Source: an uncultured Adlercreutzia sp. (GTDB taxonomy: Bacteria > Actinomycetota > Coriobacteriia > Coriobacteriales > Eggerthellaceae). Taken from it: 34,651 nt of DNA. The stretch lies in contig CAJUSP010000020.1 of NCBI GenBank assembly GCA_910589165.1, positions 1-34,651 on the forward strand. Reading direction: 5' to 3'. The position numbers and the translations under genes were made by a program. Below the pieces are notes generated by a model that did not search any database, had not been told where the DNA came from, and saw only the letters and a program-made list of their open reading frames with translations. This document shows positions 24,168-32,186 of this stretch, in pieces; the stretch's first letter is position 1; each line of letters begins with the position of its first letter.

Positions 24168-24668
24168 CTAGGCGGCATGTCCGGCCACAATGGCAGCCAG
24201 TTCCGCCCTATCGCGGAACGGAATAGGCCGATCGGGCCGCGCGACCTCTACCACTTCCCCTTCCCAGGTGTTCCCCGCCTCGTCGAACTTCGAGGAGCGC
24301 ACGATGCGCTGGAAGCGCACGCGGGAATTCGAGGGAAGCTCGGCCATGTCGAAGCCGTAGGTGAGGCTTTCGAGCACCTGGGCAAGGGCGTCCACCAAGG
24401 GGGTGTCGGGGCCCAGACGCACCATGCCCGTTTCGCTGTTGTAGATAAGGCCCGGCGCCACGAAGATGGTGCGAATGCGCTCTTGGCGCTTCTTCTCGGC
24501 CAGGTGGATGGCCACGCAGGCGCCGGCAATGACGAGCCACCACACCACGGTGACGATAATATCGAGGGGATTGTCGACCAGATCGAACTGCAGGGCGTGC
24601 CATACCCAGAGGAACAACACGGACGCCAGCACCAGAATGGCGGCTATGATCCAGTTGCTCTTGCGCAT
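24168..24668 (-). CDS. Small two-helix membrane protein, unknown function
   Basis: A 166-residue protein that I do not recognise. Two hydrophobic helices occupy about residues 6-24 and 35-55 (WIIAAILVLASVLFLWVW and LDIIVTVVWWLVIAGACVAIHL). A soluble C-terminal domain of about 100 residues follows (APGLIYNSETGMVRLGPDTPLVDALAQVLESLTYGFDMAELP). I prefer the ATG at 24668 because GGGAGAG lies about 11 nt upstream, whereas the ATG at 24713 has no ribosome binding site. Its own terminator follows, and it is probably a single-gene transcript. Confidence 0.7.
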   Translation of the reverse strand: MRKSNWIIAAILVLASVLFLWVWHALQFDLVDNPLDIIVTVVWWLVIAGACVAIHLAEKKRQERIRTIFVAPGLIYNSETGMVRLGPDTPLVDALAQVLESLTYGFDMAELPSNSRVRFQRIVRSSKFDEAGNTWEGEVVEVARPDRPIPFRDRAELAAIVAGHAA

Positions 24669-24783
24669 GCGGTGTGGCTCTCTCCCGTGAATCGCTGACG
24701 ACTTTGTTTCCATTTTGACAATTCTACAACTATCGGAAGCGACAATCTACCACAAATCCCGTGATCGAAGGCCGAAATTGCAA

Positions 24784-24811
24784 GAAGGCCCGCAACGGTG
24801 TGCGGGCCTTC
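24784..24811 (-). terminator. Terminator of the ferredoxin gene
   Basis: GAAGGCCCGCA and TGCGGGCCTTC form an 11-bp stem with a 6-nt loop. On the minus strand a short TTG/ATTTC tract follows. It lies about 65 bp beyond the ferredoxin stop codon. Confidence 0.75.
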
Positions 24812-24876
24812 GAAGCTTCTCGGTAACGGCGGGCGAAAAGGCGCCCGCACCGAGGGGTGTTTTGCCGGATAGTCGG

Positions 24877-25065
24877 TTAGTCCTCGACGATCTCGGGGAT
24901 GGCGCCCATGGGGCACTCCTCCACGCAGTCGCCACAGGCGATGCAGGCTTCCTCGTTAACCGCGTCGGCAACGCCGTTGACGACCTCGAGCACTTCCTGG
25001 GGGCAGGCGTCGACGCAGATGCCGCAGCCGATGCACTCGTCAGCTTCAATAACCGGATGAGACAT
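24877..25065 (-). CDS. 2[4Fe-4S] ferredoxin
   Basis: A 62-residue acidic clostridial-type ferredoxin. The two cluster motifs are CIGCGICVDACP (Cys 11/14/17/21) and CIACGDCVEECP (Cys 41/44/47/51). It is a low-potential soluble electron carrier. AAGGAG sits 6-7 nt before the ATG at 25065. Its own terminator follows. About 200 bp separate it from hypE on the same strand; it may serve hydrogenase or another ferredoxin-dependent enzyme, but no partner is adjacent. Confidence 0.95.
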   Translation of the reverse strand: MSHPVIEADECIGCGICVDACPQEVLEVVNGVADAVNEEACIACGDCVEECPMGAIPEIVED

Positions 25066-25263
25066 GGGAAGCTCCTTCTGTTGGGGTTTAATTCCTCGTC
25101 TATGGAAGCAGAGGCGCGCGGCCCCGTTCACTTCATTGCGCAAGATACCATGAAAGCCCGCGAGCGCAAGTAGGAATACGGAACTTTTCAGGGGACGGCG
25201 CGCCCCCTGCGCAGGGCCTGCCAAAACCCTCGGTGAACGGCCCGTTATTGACGAGTGCGCAAC

Positions 25264-26289
25264 TTAGCAGATGCGGGGAAGCTGCTCACCGACGAGCATA
25301 TCCAAAATGCGCGTGCTGCCGAACGCGGTGCGCAGGAACACCTTCGGCCCGCGCGTCGGATCGGCAGCGGCCACGGCGCCGATAAGGGCGGCATCGCGGC
25401 CGTAAGGGCTCTGTCGCATGGCCGCCAGGGCCGCCTCGGCCTCGTCGGCAGCCACCACGCACACCATCTTTCCCTCGTTGGCCACTTGCATCACGTCGTA
25501 GCCGAGCATCTCGCAGGCGCCGAGCACGGCGTCGCGCACGGGCACGGCTTCCTCGTCGATGGTGATGTCGGTGTTCGACTGGGCCGCCAGCTCGTTCAGG
25601 GTGCTGGCAATGCCGCCGCGCGTGGGGTCGCGGAAGCAGCGCGTGTTCGGTGCCGCTGCCAGCACATCGGCGATAAGGTGGTTCAGCGGAGCCGCGTCGC
25701 TTTCGATGTCCGCCGAGAAGTTCAGGCCCTCGCGGCAGCTCATGATGGTGATGCCGTGGTCGCCCAGCGTGCCGGTGACGAGCACCGCGTCGCCCGGGCG
25801 AATCTGCGCGCCGCCGAGGTTCACGCCCGGCGCCAGTGCGCCCACGCCGCTCGTGTTGATGTAGATGCCGTCGCCGTGGCCGCGATTCACCACCTTGGTG
25901 TCGCCGGTGACGAAGCGTACGTTCGCCTCGCGGGCAGCCTCGGCCATCGAGGCGCAGATGCGCCGCAGGTCGTCCATGGGGAAGCCCTCTTCCAACACGA
26001 AGGCGCAGGACAAATACAGCGGGCGGGCGCCCGAGGTGGCCACGTCGTTCACCGTGCCGCACACGGCCAGGCGCCCGATGTCGCCGCCGGGGAAGAAGTG
26101 CGGCGTCACCACAAAGCTGTCCGTGGAATAGGCCAGCCGCTCGCCCGGCGCCAGGGCCGGCAGCACCGCCGCATCGTCGCCGCGCAGAAGCTCGTCGGAG
26201 CCGTAAGCCTCGAAGAACACCTCGTCGATAATGCGCTTCATCATAGAGCCGCCCGAGCCATGCCCAAGCATTACCTTGTCGTCTGCCAC
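25264..26289 (-). CDS. hypE: Hydrogenase maturation protein HypE
   Basis: A full-length 341-residue HypE. It starts with LGHGSGGSMMKRIIDEVF and contains RGDDAAVLP, GTVNDVATSGARP, VTGDTKVV and FRDPTRGGIASTLNEL, all PurM-like ATP-binding elements. It ends in PRIC; the C-terminal Cys carries the carbamoyl group that is dehydrated to the cyanide ligand of [NiFe]-hydrogenase. The start is GTG (26287-26289) with GAGGAG about 7 nt upstream. Its usual partners hypA-D and hypF are not in the window. The gene upstream on the same strand is nikR, so nickel sensing and hydrogenase maturation are genetically linked. Confidence 0.97.
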   Translation of the reverse strand: MADDKVMLGHGSGGSMMKRIIDEVFFEAYGSDELLRGDDAAVLPALAPGERLAYSTDSFVVTPHFFPGGDIGRLAVCGTVNDVATSGARPLYLSCAFVLEEGFPMDDLRRICASMAEAAREANVRFVTGDTKVVNRGHGDGIYINTSGVGALAPGVNLGGAQIRPGDAVLVTGTLGDHGITIMSCREGLNFSADIESDAAPLNHLIADVLAAAPNTRCFRDPTRGGIASTLNELAAQSNTDITIDEEAVPVRDAVLGACEMLGYDVMQVANEGKMVCVVAADEAEAALAAMRQSPYGRDAALIGAVAAADPTRGPKVFLRTAFGSTRILDMLVGEQLPRIC

Positions 26290-26328
26290 GCTTTCACTCC
26301 TCTTCTAAGATGGTTGAGCTTAGAGGAA

Positions 26329-26431
26329 CACGGGGTGGTGCTCACCAAGCGAGTTCCGCAGCGAACGCGATCAGCCCAGTGGGCTGTCGCGCCGAGCGAT
26401 GACTGTCTGAGCGACTGAGCACTACCCCGTG
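26329..26431 (-). repeat. Structured 103-bp inverted repeat between nikR and hypE
   Basis: Outer arms 26329-26344 and 26416-26431 pair over 16 bp with one G-T wobble. Inside, CAGCCC-AGT-GGGCTG, extended by GCGA/TCGC with one bulge (about 26378-26402), forms a second stem, and GTTC...GAAC (about 26350-26363) a third. The RNA could fold as a multi-branched junction. It lies in the 5' region of hypE and after the nikR stop. A dispersed palindromic repeat and a regulatory leader RNA are both possible. Confidence 0.55.
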
Positions 26432-26451
26432 GTCCGATCCCGGCCGACTCC

Positions 26452-26874
26452 CTACAAGAATCGCCCGGTAGTCGTGAGCACCAGTTTGCCGTTCTTCACG
26501 CCCTTGGTGCCCAAAATGAGGTTCCCCACGCTTTGCACCAGGCCCGTCTCGCCGCGCATGACGATGACTTCCAGGCACATGTGCTCGTCGATGTGCACGT
26601 GCATGGTGGAGATGATGGTGTCGAAGTAGTCGTGCTGAATGAGGTGCAGCTTCTCCTGAAGGTCGGTGGAATGGTGGTCGTAGATGATGGTGAGGGTGCC
26701 CATGACCACCGAGCCGGGGGTGGCGCACTCCTCTTCCACGAGCGCCTCGCGCACCAGGTCGCGCACCACTTCGCTGCGGTTCTTCGCCAGGCCGCGCCGG
26801 GCCACCAGCTGGTCGAACTCAATCAGCAGGTCTTCCGGCATGGCCACGGAGAACCGGACCAGATCGTGACTCAT
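26452..26874 (-). CDS. nikR: Nickel-responsive regulator NikR
   Basis: A 140-residue NikR. Residues 1-45 are a ribbon-helix-helix DNA-binding domain (LVRFSVAMPEDLLIEFDQL, KNRSEVVRDLVREAL); the C-terminus is an ACT-like metal domain. The nickel ligands of E. coli NikR (H76, H87, H89, C95) correspond here to H81, H92, H94 and C100, so high-affinity nickel binding should be intact. The ATG starts 2 nt after the stop of the 84-residue gene and has no Shine-Dalgarno sequence of its own, which indicates translational coupling. It probably represses nickel uptake or hydrogenase genes; no NikR operator (GTATGA-type dyad) was seen nearby. Confidence 0.96.
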   Translation of the reverse strand: MSHDLVRFSVAMPEDLLIEFDQLVARRGLAKNRSEVVRDLVREALVEEECATPGSVVMGTLTIIYDHHSTDLQEKLHLIQHDYFDTIISTMHVHIDEHMCLEVIVMRGETGLVQSVGNLILGTKGVKNGKLVLTTTGRFL

Positions 26875-26876
26875 GG

Positions 26877-27131
26877 CTATACGCGGGAAACGGTGAAGCC
26901 GGCCGCTCCAGCGGCATCGTCTTCCATGGCATCCTTCGCCTCGTCGAGGGCCGCACGCACCTCGTCGAGCAGATGCTGGGCCGCATGCAGCTTCTCGCCC
27001 ACGGTGGTAAAGCCGGCATCGGCGGCGGTGTGGGCCAGGTTATGGGCCCAGCGGCGCTCGAGCTTGATGTGGTCGTCAATCTGGTCGATCATCAGTTCCA
27101 GCTGACCGGTGTTCACGCCGTTGGTGCACAT
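26877..27131 (-). CDS. 84-residue helical protein coupled to nikR
   Basis: A small, all-helical, His-containing protein without a recognised domain. The heptad-like sequence LMIDQIDDHIKLERRWAHNLAHTAADAGF, a turn, then KLHAAQHLLDEVRAALDEAKDAMEDDA suggests a two-helix hairpin. A perfect AAGGAGG lies 5 nt before the ATG. Its stop TAG is followed after 2 nt by the nikR ATG, so both are made from one message. The clustered histidines (DDH, WAHNLAH, KLHAAQH) could bind metal; that is speculation. Its position suggests a nickel-related role. Confidence 0.75.
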   Translation of the reverse strand: MCTNGVNTGQLELMIDQIDDHIKLERRWAHNLAHTAADAGFTTVGEKLHAAQHLLDEVRAALDEAKDAMEDDAAGAAGFTVSRV

Positions 27132-27291
27132 AGGCGCCTCCTTGCTTGGGGTCGGCGGCGTCGGCTTCGGGGGCGGGAGCGCCGGCGGGGCGCGTTCCCG
27201 GCACAGCGCCGAGCGGGCGCGGGCCTTCCGTTTGCTACTATAGTAAGTAAGGATGTTTTACCCCGAAGCGGGGCCGCGCGCAAGATAGGGT

Positions 27292-27747
27292 GTGATTTTT
27301 TCCGTGAATAGTAACATGTTCGAGGTAACGGGCGAATCGGTGCTCATGCTCTACGGGGCACACCTGACGGGCACTCCCGCCTCGTCGCTTCTGGTGGTAA
27401 CCCAGAAGGCCCCCAGCGACGCGGCGCGCCAGGCGCTGGAGAAGTCGGCCCGCTCGCTGGAGTTCGGCGACGCACCCGTGGCCTGGGCGACGCTGGAAAC
27501 CGAGGAGGGCGCGCTGGGCGCGGAAGACGTGCGCACCATCGTGGAGGGACTCGACCCGGTGGCCCTCGTGGCAACGGATGCCTTCGCCGCCGAGGCCCTC
27601 TCGGCCGCCTACCGCACGTCGCTGACCGTGGACGCCCCCAACCGCCTGCTGGGGCGCACCGCCGTCATCTTCCAAGACTTCGAGGCCCTTATGGAAACGC
27701 CCGCCGACAAGCAGCGGGCGTGGGCCTTGCTGAAGAAGCTGCGCTAG
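27292..27747 (+). CDS. Hypothetical protein
   Basis: A 151-residue protein of unknown family. It is probably a soluble alpha/beta protein (SSLLVVTQKAP, VAWATLETEEGALG, PVALVATDAFAAEALSAAYRTSL), with no signal peptide or membrane segment. The GTG at 27292 is the longest start; the ATG at 27316 is an alternative, and neither has a clear Shine-Dalgarno sequence. The AT-rich palindrome TACTATAGTA (about 27236-27245) upstream may supply -10 elements to both this gene and the divergent nikR unit. Its TAG directly abuts the stop codon of the convergent mutase gene. Confidence 0.65.
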   Translation: MIFSVNSNMFEVTGESVLMLYGAHLTGTPASSLLVVTQKAPSDAARQALEKSARSLEFGDAPVAWATLETEEGALGAEDVRTIVEGLDPVALVATDAFAAEALSAAYRTSLTVDAPNRLLGRTAVIFQDFEALMETPADKQRAWALLKKLR

Positions 27748-29160
27748 CTACAGGCTCGTAACCACCTGTTCGGCGGCGTTCAGGAGCTCTTCTACTTCCT
27801 CGGTGGTGGCGGCCTCGGCGTACACGCGAACCAGAGGCTCGGTGCCGCTCGGGCGCATCATCACCCAGGCGTCGCCTTCAAGCAGCAGCTTCACGCCATC
27901 GCGGCGGTCGATATCGGTCACGGCCTTGCCGCAGAACTCGTCAACGGCGTAGTCGGGCATGATTTCGGCACGGAAGCGGGCGATCTGCTCCGGCGTGATG
28001 GCCAGGCCGCGGCGGCCGAACTCCAAGCGGCCGATGTCGTCCAGCATCTCGTCCACGAGCGTGCCCAAATCCTTGCCGGACTGGGCCATGCATTCCGTGA
28101 GCAGCAGGGCCATGAGCAGGCCGTCGCGCTCCTTCACGTGGTTCGGCAGGCCGATGCCGCCGGATTCCTCGCCGCCGATCATGACGCCGCCCTTTTCCAT
28201 TTCGGCGTAAATCCACTTGAAGCCGACGGGCGTGCTGACCAGCTCGAGCCCCAGCTTGCGGCACATCCGGTCGAGCATGGCCGAGGCCGTCACGGTGGAT
28301 ACCACCCGGCCCGTCTCGCCACGCTCCACCATGTGCTGGGTGAGCAGCGTGATAATGCGGTGCGGGTTCACGAAGTTGCCGCGCGAATCGCCGGCGGCAA
28401 TGCGGTCGGCATCGCCGTCGTTCACGAACAGGGCGTCGTAGCCGAGCTCCTTCACCTTCGCCAGGCCGCGGTCCACCCAGGGCTGGATGGGCTCGGGGTG
28501 CAGACCGTCGAAGGTGGGGTCTTCCGCGTTGTCGATCTCGCAGACCTCCACGCCCATATCGCGCAGCAACCCCGCCAGGTACAAGCGGCCGGCGCCGAAA
28601 AGCGGGTCCACCACCACGCGCAGGTTGGCGGCGCGGATAGCTTCCACATCTACCAGCTCGCGCAGGGCGGCCAGGTAGTCGGTCATGAGGTCGACCTCGG
28701 TGAAGGGGCCGAGGATGTCGGTCGGCTCCGGCGGCAACACCGCTTCCACGCGATCGGTGAACTCGGCGGGGCTCGCGCCGCCATCGGCCATGCGCAGCTT
28801 CACGCCCAGGTACTCGGCGGGGTTGTGCGAGCTCGTGAGCATGATGCCGCCCACGGCGTCGTCGTTGTGGGCCACCGACCAGCACAACGTGGGCGTGGGG
28901 CAGTAGTCCTGGGTGAGCAGCACGTTGAAGCCGTGGCCCGCCGCCACCTGAGCGGCCAGCTCGGCATAGGCGTGGGCATCTTGGCGGCAGTCGTGGCCGA
29001 CGATGAGCGTGCCCGGGTGGTCGGCATCGCGGCCCGCAGCCACGGCGTCTTCCTTGAACACGCGAGCCGCCGCATCGATGACGCGGTTCAGGTTGTCGGG
29101 CGTGAAGTCCTCCCCGATAATGGCGCGCCAGCCGTCGGTCCCGAAATGAATATCAGCCAT
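27748..29160 (-). CDS. Phosphoglucomutase/phosphomannomutase-family phosphohexomutase
   Basis: A 470-residue alpha-D-phosphohexomutase. The catalytic phosphoserine is Ser111 in LTSSHNP, the metal loop is DGDADR, the sugar-binding loop is GGEESGGIG and the C-terminal phosphate loop is RPSGTEPLVRVY. It begins with the conserved FGTDGWR. It interconverts hexose 1- and 6-phosphates, probably glucose and/or mannose. I chose the ATG at 29160 because AAGGAGG lies 8 nt upstream. It is divergent from galE across about 105 bp; together they connect glucose-6-phosphate to UDP-glucose/galactose for cell-wall or surface glycans. A TATAAT hexamer on the minus strand lies about 45 bp upstream. Confidence 0.93.
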   Translation of the reverse strand: MADIHFGTDGWRAIIGEDFTPDNLNRVIDAAARVFKEDAVAAGRDADHPGTLIVGHDCRQDAHAYAELAAQVAAGHGFNVLLTQDYCPTPTLCWSVAHNDDAVGGIMLTSSHNPAEYLGVKLRMADGGASPAEFTDRVEAVLPPEPTDILGPFTEVDLMTDYLAALRELVDVEAIRAANLRVVVDPLFGAGRLYLAGLLRDMGVEVCEIDNAEDPTFDGLHPEPIQPWVDRGLAKVKELGYDALFVNDGDADRIAAGDSRGNFVNPHRIITLLTQHMVERGETGRVVSTVTASAMLDRMCRKLGLELVSTPVGFKWIYAEMEKGGVMIGGEESGGIGLPNHVKERDGLLMALLLTECMAQSGKDLGTLVDEMLDDIGRLEFGRRGLAITPEQIARFRAEIMPDYAVDEFCGKAVTDIDRRDGVKLLLEGDAWVMMRPSGTEPLVRVYAEAATTEEVEELLNAAEQVVTSL

Positions 29161-29265
29161 GCCTGCTGCCTCCTTGGCCTCACGTTTTTTCAACGTAATT
29201 GATTATAGTAGATGCGCCCGCTGGTACCATGGGGGCAGCATTGAATTCGTGGAAAGTGGGCGATT

Positions 29266-30513
29266 ATGGCGAATGCGCTTTTGGCTAAGGATGCGGCGGA
29301 CACCTGCGTGCTGGTGACCGGAGGCGCCGGGTTCATCGGCAGCCACACCGTGGTGGAGCTGCTCGAGCGCGGCTACCAGGTGGTCATCGTGGACGACCTG
29401 AGCAATTCCAGCCGCGAGGCCGTGCGACGCGTGGGAAAGATCTGCGGCATCGTGCCGGTGTTCGCCGACCTGGATGCCGAGCGCGTGGCCGAGGGCGCGG
29501 CGGCGGTGGCCGGCGTGAACGGCCAGCTGGCAGCGGCGGCGGCAGGCGACGCGAACGCGGGCGCGCCGGGGCCGTCGCTTACCTTCTACGAGGCGAACAT
29601 CCTCGATCGCACGGCGCTGGAGACCATCTTCGCGGCCCACCCCGTAGACGTCATCATCCACTTCGCCGGCTTCAAGGCCGTAGGCGAGAGCGTGGCCAAG
29701 CCGCTGGAGTACTACTGGAACAACATCGCCGGCACGCTCGTGCTATGCGAAGTGGCCCGCGAGCACGGCTGCAAGAACATCGTGTTCTCGTCGAGCGCCA
29801 CGGTGTACGGCGACCCGGAGTTCGTGCCCATCACCGAGGCGTGCCCCAAGCACAACGCCACCAACCCCTACGGGCAGACGAAGTCCATGCTTGAGCAGAT
29901 TCTCACCGACCTGTACGTGGGCGACAACGAGTGGAACGTCGTGCTGCTGCGCTACTTCAACCCCATCGGCGCCCACATAAGCGGCACCATCGGCGAGGAT
30001 CCGAAGGGCATTCCGAACAACCTGCTGCCCTACGTGGCCCAGGTGGCCGTGGGCAAGCTCGAGCGCGTGGGCGTGTTCGGCGACGACTACCCGACGCCGG
30101 ACGGCACGGGCGTGCGCGACTACATTCATGTGGTGGATTTGGCCCGCGGCCATGTGGCGGCGCTCGACTGGATGGCCGGACGCGTGGGTACTGGCGAGCC
30201 TCTTGGGCTGGGGTCGCTGGCTGGCGAGCCGGCCGAAGATGGCAGCCGTCGCGGCGTGGGCATCTTCAACCTGGGCACGGGCACGGGCTCGTCGGTGCTC
30301 GACGTGATTCACGCCTTCGAGGCGGCCTGCGGCCACGAGATTCCCTACGCCATTCTGGACCGCCGCCCCGGCGACATCGCCGAGTGCTACGCCGACGCCA
30401 CCAAGGCCCGCGACGAGCTGGGCTGGACCGCCGAGTACGACATGGCCCGCATGTGCGAAGACGGCTGGCGCTGGCAATCGCAAAACCCCAACGGCTACGG
30501 CGACGCGGAGTAG
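29266..30513 (+). CDS. galE: UDP-glucose 4-epimerase with extra insertions
   Basis: A 415-residue GalE-like extended SDR; the usual length is about 338. NAD binding is TGGAGFIGSH (residues 18-27), the catalytic Ser is in SSSATVYG (about Ser177), and Y202/K206 lie in NPYGQTK. RYFNPIGAH and DYIHVVDLARGHVAALD are typical of GalE. Extra length comes from a low-complexity Ala/Gly-rich insert after the first Rossmann strand (around residues 70-105) and another of about 25 residues near 305-330 (GTGEPLGLGSLAGEPAEDGS). Both probably form surface loops. It interconverts UDP-glucose and UDP-galactose, possibly also the N-acetyl forms. Confidence 0.93.
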   Translation: MANALLAKDAADTCVLVTGGAGFIGSHTVVELLERGYQVVIVDDLSNSSREAVRRVGKICGIVPVFADLDAERVAEGAAAVAGVNGQLAAAAAGDANAGAPGPSLTFYEANILDRTALETIFAAHPVDVIIHFAGFKAVGESVAKPLEYYWNNIAGTLVLCEVAREHGCKNIVFSSSATVYGDPEFVPITEACPKHNATNPYGQTKSMLEQILTDLYVGDNEWNVVLLRYFNPIGAHISGTIGEDPKGIPNNLLPYVAQVAVGKLERVGVFGDDYPTPDGTGVRDYIHVVDLARGHVAALDWMAGRVGTGEPLGLGSLAGEPAEDGSRRGVGIFNLGTGTGSSVLDVIHAFEAACGHEIPYAILDRRPGDIAECYADATKARDELGWTAEYDMARMCEDGWRWQSQNPNGYGDAE

Positions 30514-30534
30514 CGCAGTTACAGCTGCAGTTCA

Positions 30535-31182
30535 CTAGCAATTGGGGTTTTCCAGCAAGTCATCGATGGAACAGCCGAGAACGCGGGCCATGCGATAGAG
30601 CGTGCGGGCTTGGGCCTTGTCGATGTCGTTGACGCGCTGCTCATACATTTGAATAGAACGAAGGCCCACCTGAGCTTTTTCGGCCAGAGCGCTCTGGGAT
30701 AAACCGCGAGCCTCCCGAATGCGCTTGAGATTTGCGTCGCCGCGACGTTCGGCGAGCAGTTCGACAAGATCTGCGTCGAACTGATCCTGCCCCATCTCGT
30801 GATAGAGCGGATACCACGAAAGGATTTCCGAAAAAGACACTTTACGGAATATATCCTTGAAGGACGAGGCAAACCGCCATTGGAACGCCGCCAGGCACCA
30901 GCCGGCCCAGTACTCGGGTGAACGCCCGATTTCCATCTCGCTCCCAGGATAGTCCACCACCGCGAAGGAGTCACGCAGCACCGCTTGGGCCAGCTCAGTC
31001 CCCGACATGCCTGCCACCACCGATGGGTTACCGCACTCGAACTGCCTTCCCCAAGGCGATTGGGCGAGCAAGGCGGCAGCTAAGTCAGGGGCAATGCCGC
31101 AGCCGTTGATCACATAGTCGAAGTAGTCCGCCAAGGCCGTTTGGGCGCTAGGCAGATAGCAATCGTCGTACGCGTGGATCAT
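30535..31182 (-). CDS. XRE antitoxin of a DUF3990 module
   Basis: A 215-residue protein. Residues 1-140 are an unrecognised helical domain (probably toxin-binding: YWAGWCLAAFQWRFASSFKDIF). Residues 153-212 are a Cro/C1-type HTH (LKRIREARGLSQSALAEKAQVGLRSIQMYEQ). The ATG at 31182 is preferred because GAGGAGG lies upstream and the start overlaps the DUF3990 gene by 35 bp; a longer open frame to 31392 is not used. It follows the toxin gene and is probably translationally coupled to it. It likely autoregulates through the paired dyad at 31849-31889. Confidence 0.85.
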   Translation of the reverse strand: MIHAYDDCYLPSAQTALADYFDYVINGCGIAPDLAAALLAQSPWGRQFECGNPSVVAGMSGTELAQAVLRDSFAVVDYPGSEMEIGRSPEYWAGWCLAAFQWRFASSFKDIFRKVSFSEILSWYPLYHEMGQDQFDADLVELLAERRGDANLKRIREARGLSQSALAEKAQVGLRSIQMYEQRVNDIDKAQARTLYRMARVLGCSIDDLLENPNC

Positions 31183-31837
31183 CGTTATCCACCTCCTCAA
31201 ACATAATCTGCGCAGCAAACAAGTCATCCGCGTAGGATTTCGCCCGGCGGACATCGTGACGATAGGCATCTCGAGCCCTGATATCGTTCTCGAGAAAGCG
31301 AGGGTAATACTCCGATGCCGCCGCCGGCTCGGCACCCACAAACACAAGGCGGTCAAACGCACGCTCTGACACGAGTACCACCTGCTGACCAAGCTTCCCC
31401 AGCCTCAAAGCTCGATTTAGAAGCCCCAAGGGCAAGCCGTTTTCCACGAAATCCTGAGCGTACGAGAAATACGAGTCGTCAGCTCGGTAGCCACGGACAA
31501 GGTCGTAAGGCCCAAGATCGACAGCGAATTTGTCGATGATGTAATCGCGAACATCGATGGCAACCGTATTCCTCAGAGCGAAACGGCGATTCTGCAGCAG
31601 CAAAGCGATCCAATTGAGCACGGTATAGGGAGGCTTCATAAGATCGAGCATGCGCAGGCCTTCATCATCAAGTTCGTAAGCGTTTGCGAAGCCGTCGGTG
31701 TTGCGCTTGCACGCCCACTCCTTCGCCATGGCAAGACTCTCGGTGCAGTAAAAGCCCCGGCCGTAATCACTTTGCGGGTTGCCAAGACCGAGCGCCGGAG
31801 AAGGAATCACCCGAATTGATCCATGGAACAACTGCAC
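31148..31837 (-). CDS. DUF3990 (ADP-ribosyltransferase-like) toxin candidate
   Basis: A 229-residue protein. The N-terminus matches DUF3990: LFHGS, then SDYGRGFYCTESLAMAKEWAC, typical of ADP-ribosyltransferase-fold proteins in which the H/Y motifs contact NAD. Members occur in toxin-antitoxin and defence-like modules beside XRE or DUF3791 proteins; activity here is inferred. The start is GTG (31835-31837) with AGGGGG (31844-31849) 6 nt upstream, so that site abuts the operator. The downstream XRE gene overlaps its 3' end by 35 bp. Confidence 0.85.
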   Translation of the reverse strand: MQLFHGSIRVIPSPALGLGNPQSDYGRGFYCTESLAMAKEWACKRNTDGFANAYELDDEGLRMLDLMKPPYTVLNWIALLLQNRRFALRNTVAIDVRDYIIDKFAVDLGPYDLVRGYRADDSYFSYAQDFVENGLPLGLLNRALRLGKLGQQVVLVSERAFDRLVFVGAEPAAASEYYPRFLENDIRARDAYRHDVRRAKSYADDLFAAQIMFEEVDNDDPRVRRLLSA

Positions 31838-31848
31838 AAGCTACCCCC

Positions 31849-31889
31849 TATCATTGTGATGCTAGGGGTATTCTATCATCACAATGATA
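31849..31889 (-). promoter_or_regulatory. Paired operator of the DUF3990/XRE module
   Basis: TATCATTGTGATG (31849-31861) and CATCACAATGATA (31877-31889) are perfect 13-bp inverted repeats with a 15-bp spacer. Each arm is itself a dyad, ATCA-N3-TGAT, so there are two operator copies 28 bp apart. The near arm touches the toxin's Shine-Dalgarno sequence. This is the expected binding site of the XRE antitoxin and would block both transcription and initiation. Confidence 0.75.
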
Positions 31890-32186
31890 TCTTCTCAAGC
31901 AGCCAATGGCGAGCGAATCAAACGGACTATCCATCTGGCCTTCTCCCTTCGTTTTGAGTTTGACCAGGTGTTTTTCCGCCTCATGTTCTGCGCATGATAT
32001 TGGGAGTGCGGGGGTAAATGCAGAGATTGACAGGATGCGCGAGCTTCGGGGTGGACGCAGAATGGGGGCGCTTTCGCTTCGCTGCCACGACGAAACGCAG
32101 GCTGAAGCGAGGGAGTTCGCAAAGGGAGGGCGCCGGACACGAGACGTCACGGCGAACCTTCGAAGAAGAGGGAGAAAGGGAGACCC
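31890..32186. other. Intergenic region upstream of the OYE gene
   Basis: This 297-bp stretch has mixed base composition. TTGACC near 31959 could be a -35 element for the downstream gene, but a matching -10 is weak. The last bases (AAAGGGAGACCC before the ATG) hold the ribosome binding site of the OYE gene. I found no other convincing structure or gene. Confidence 0.4.

Noticed and set aside
26329..26431. A NiCo riboswitch call for the nikR-hypE element
   Set aside because: The position is suggestive, but I could not match the conserved core nucleotides of that class, so I describe only the structure.
31183..31392. A longer N-terminus for the XRE antitoxin
   Set aside because: The extra 70 residues overlap the toxin gene entirely and read as an Arg/Ser-rich shadow; the ATG at 31182 has GAGGAGG upstream.
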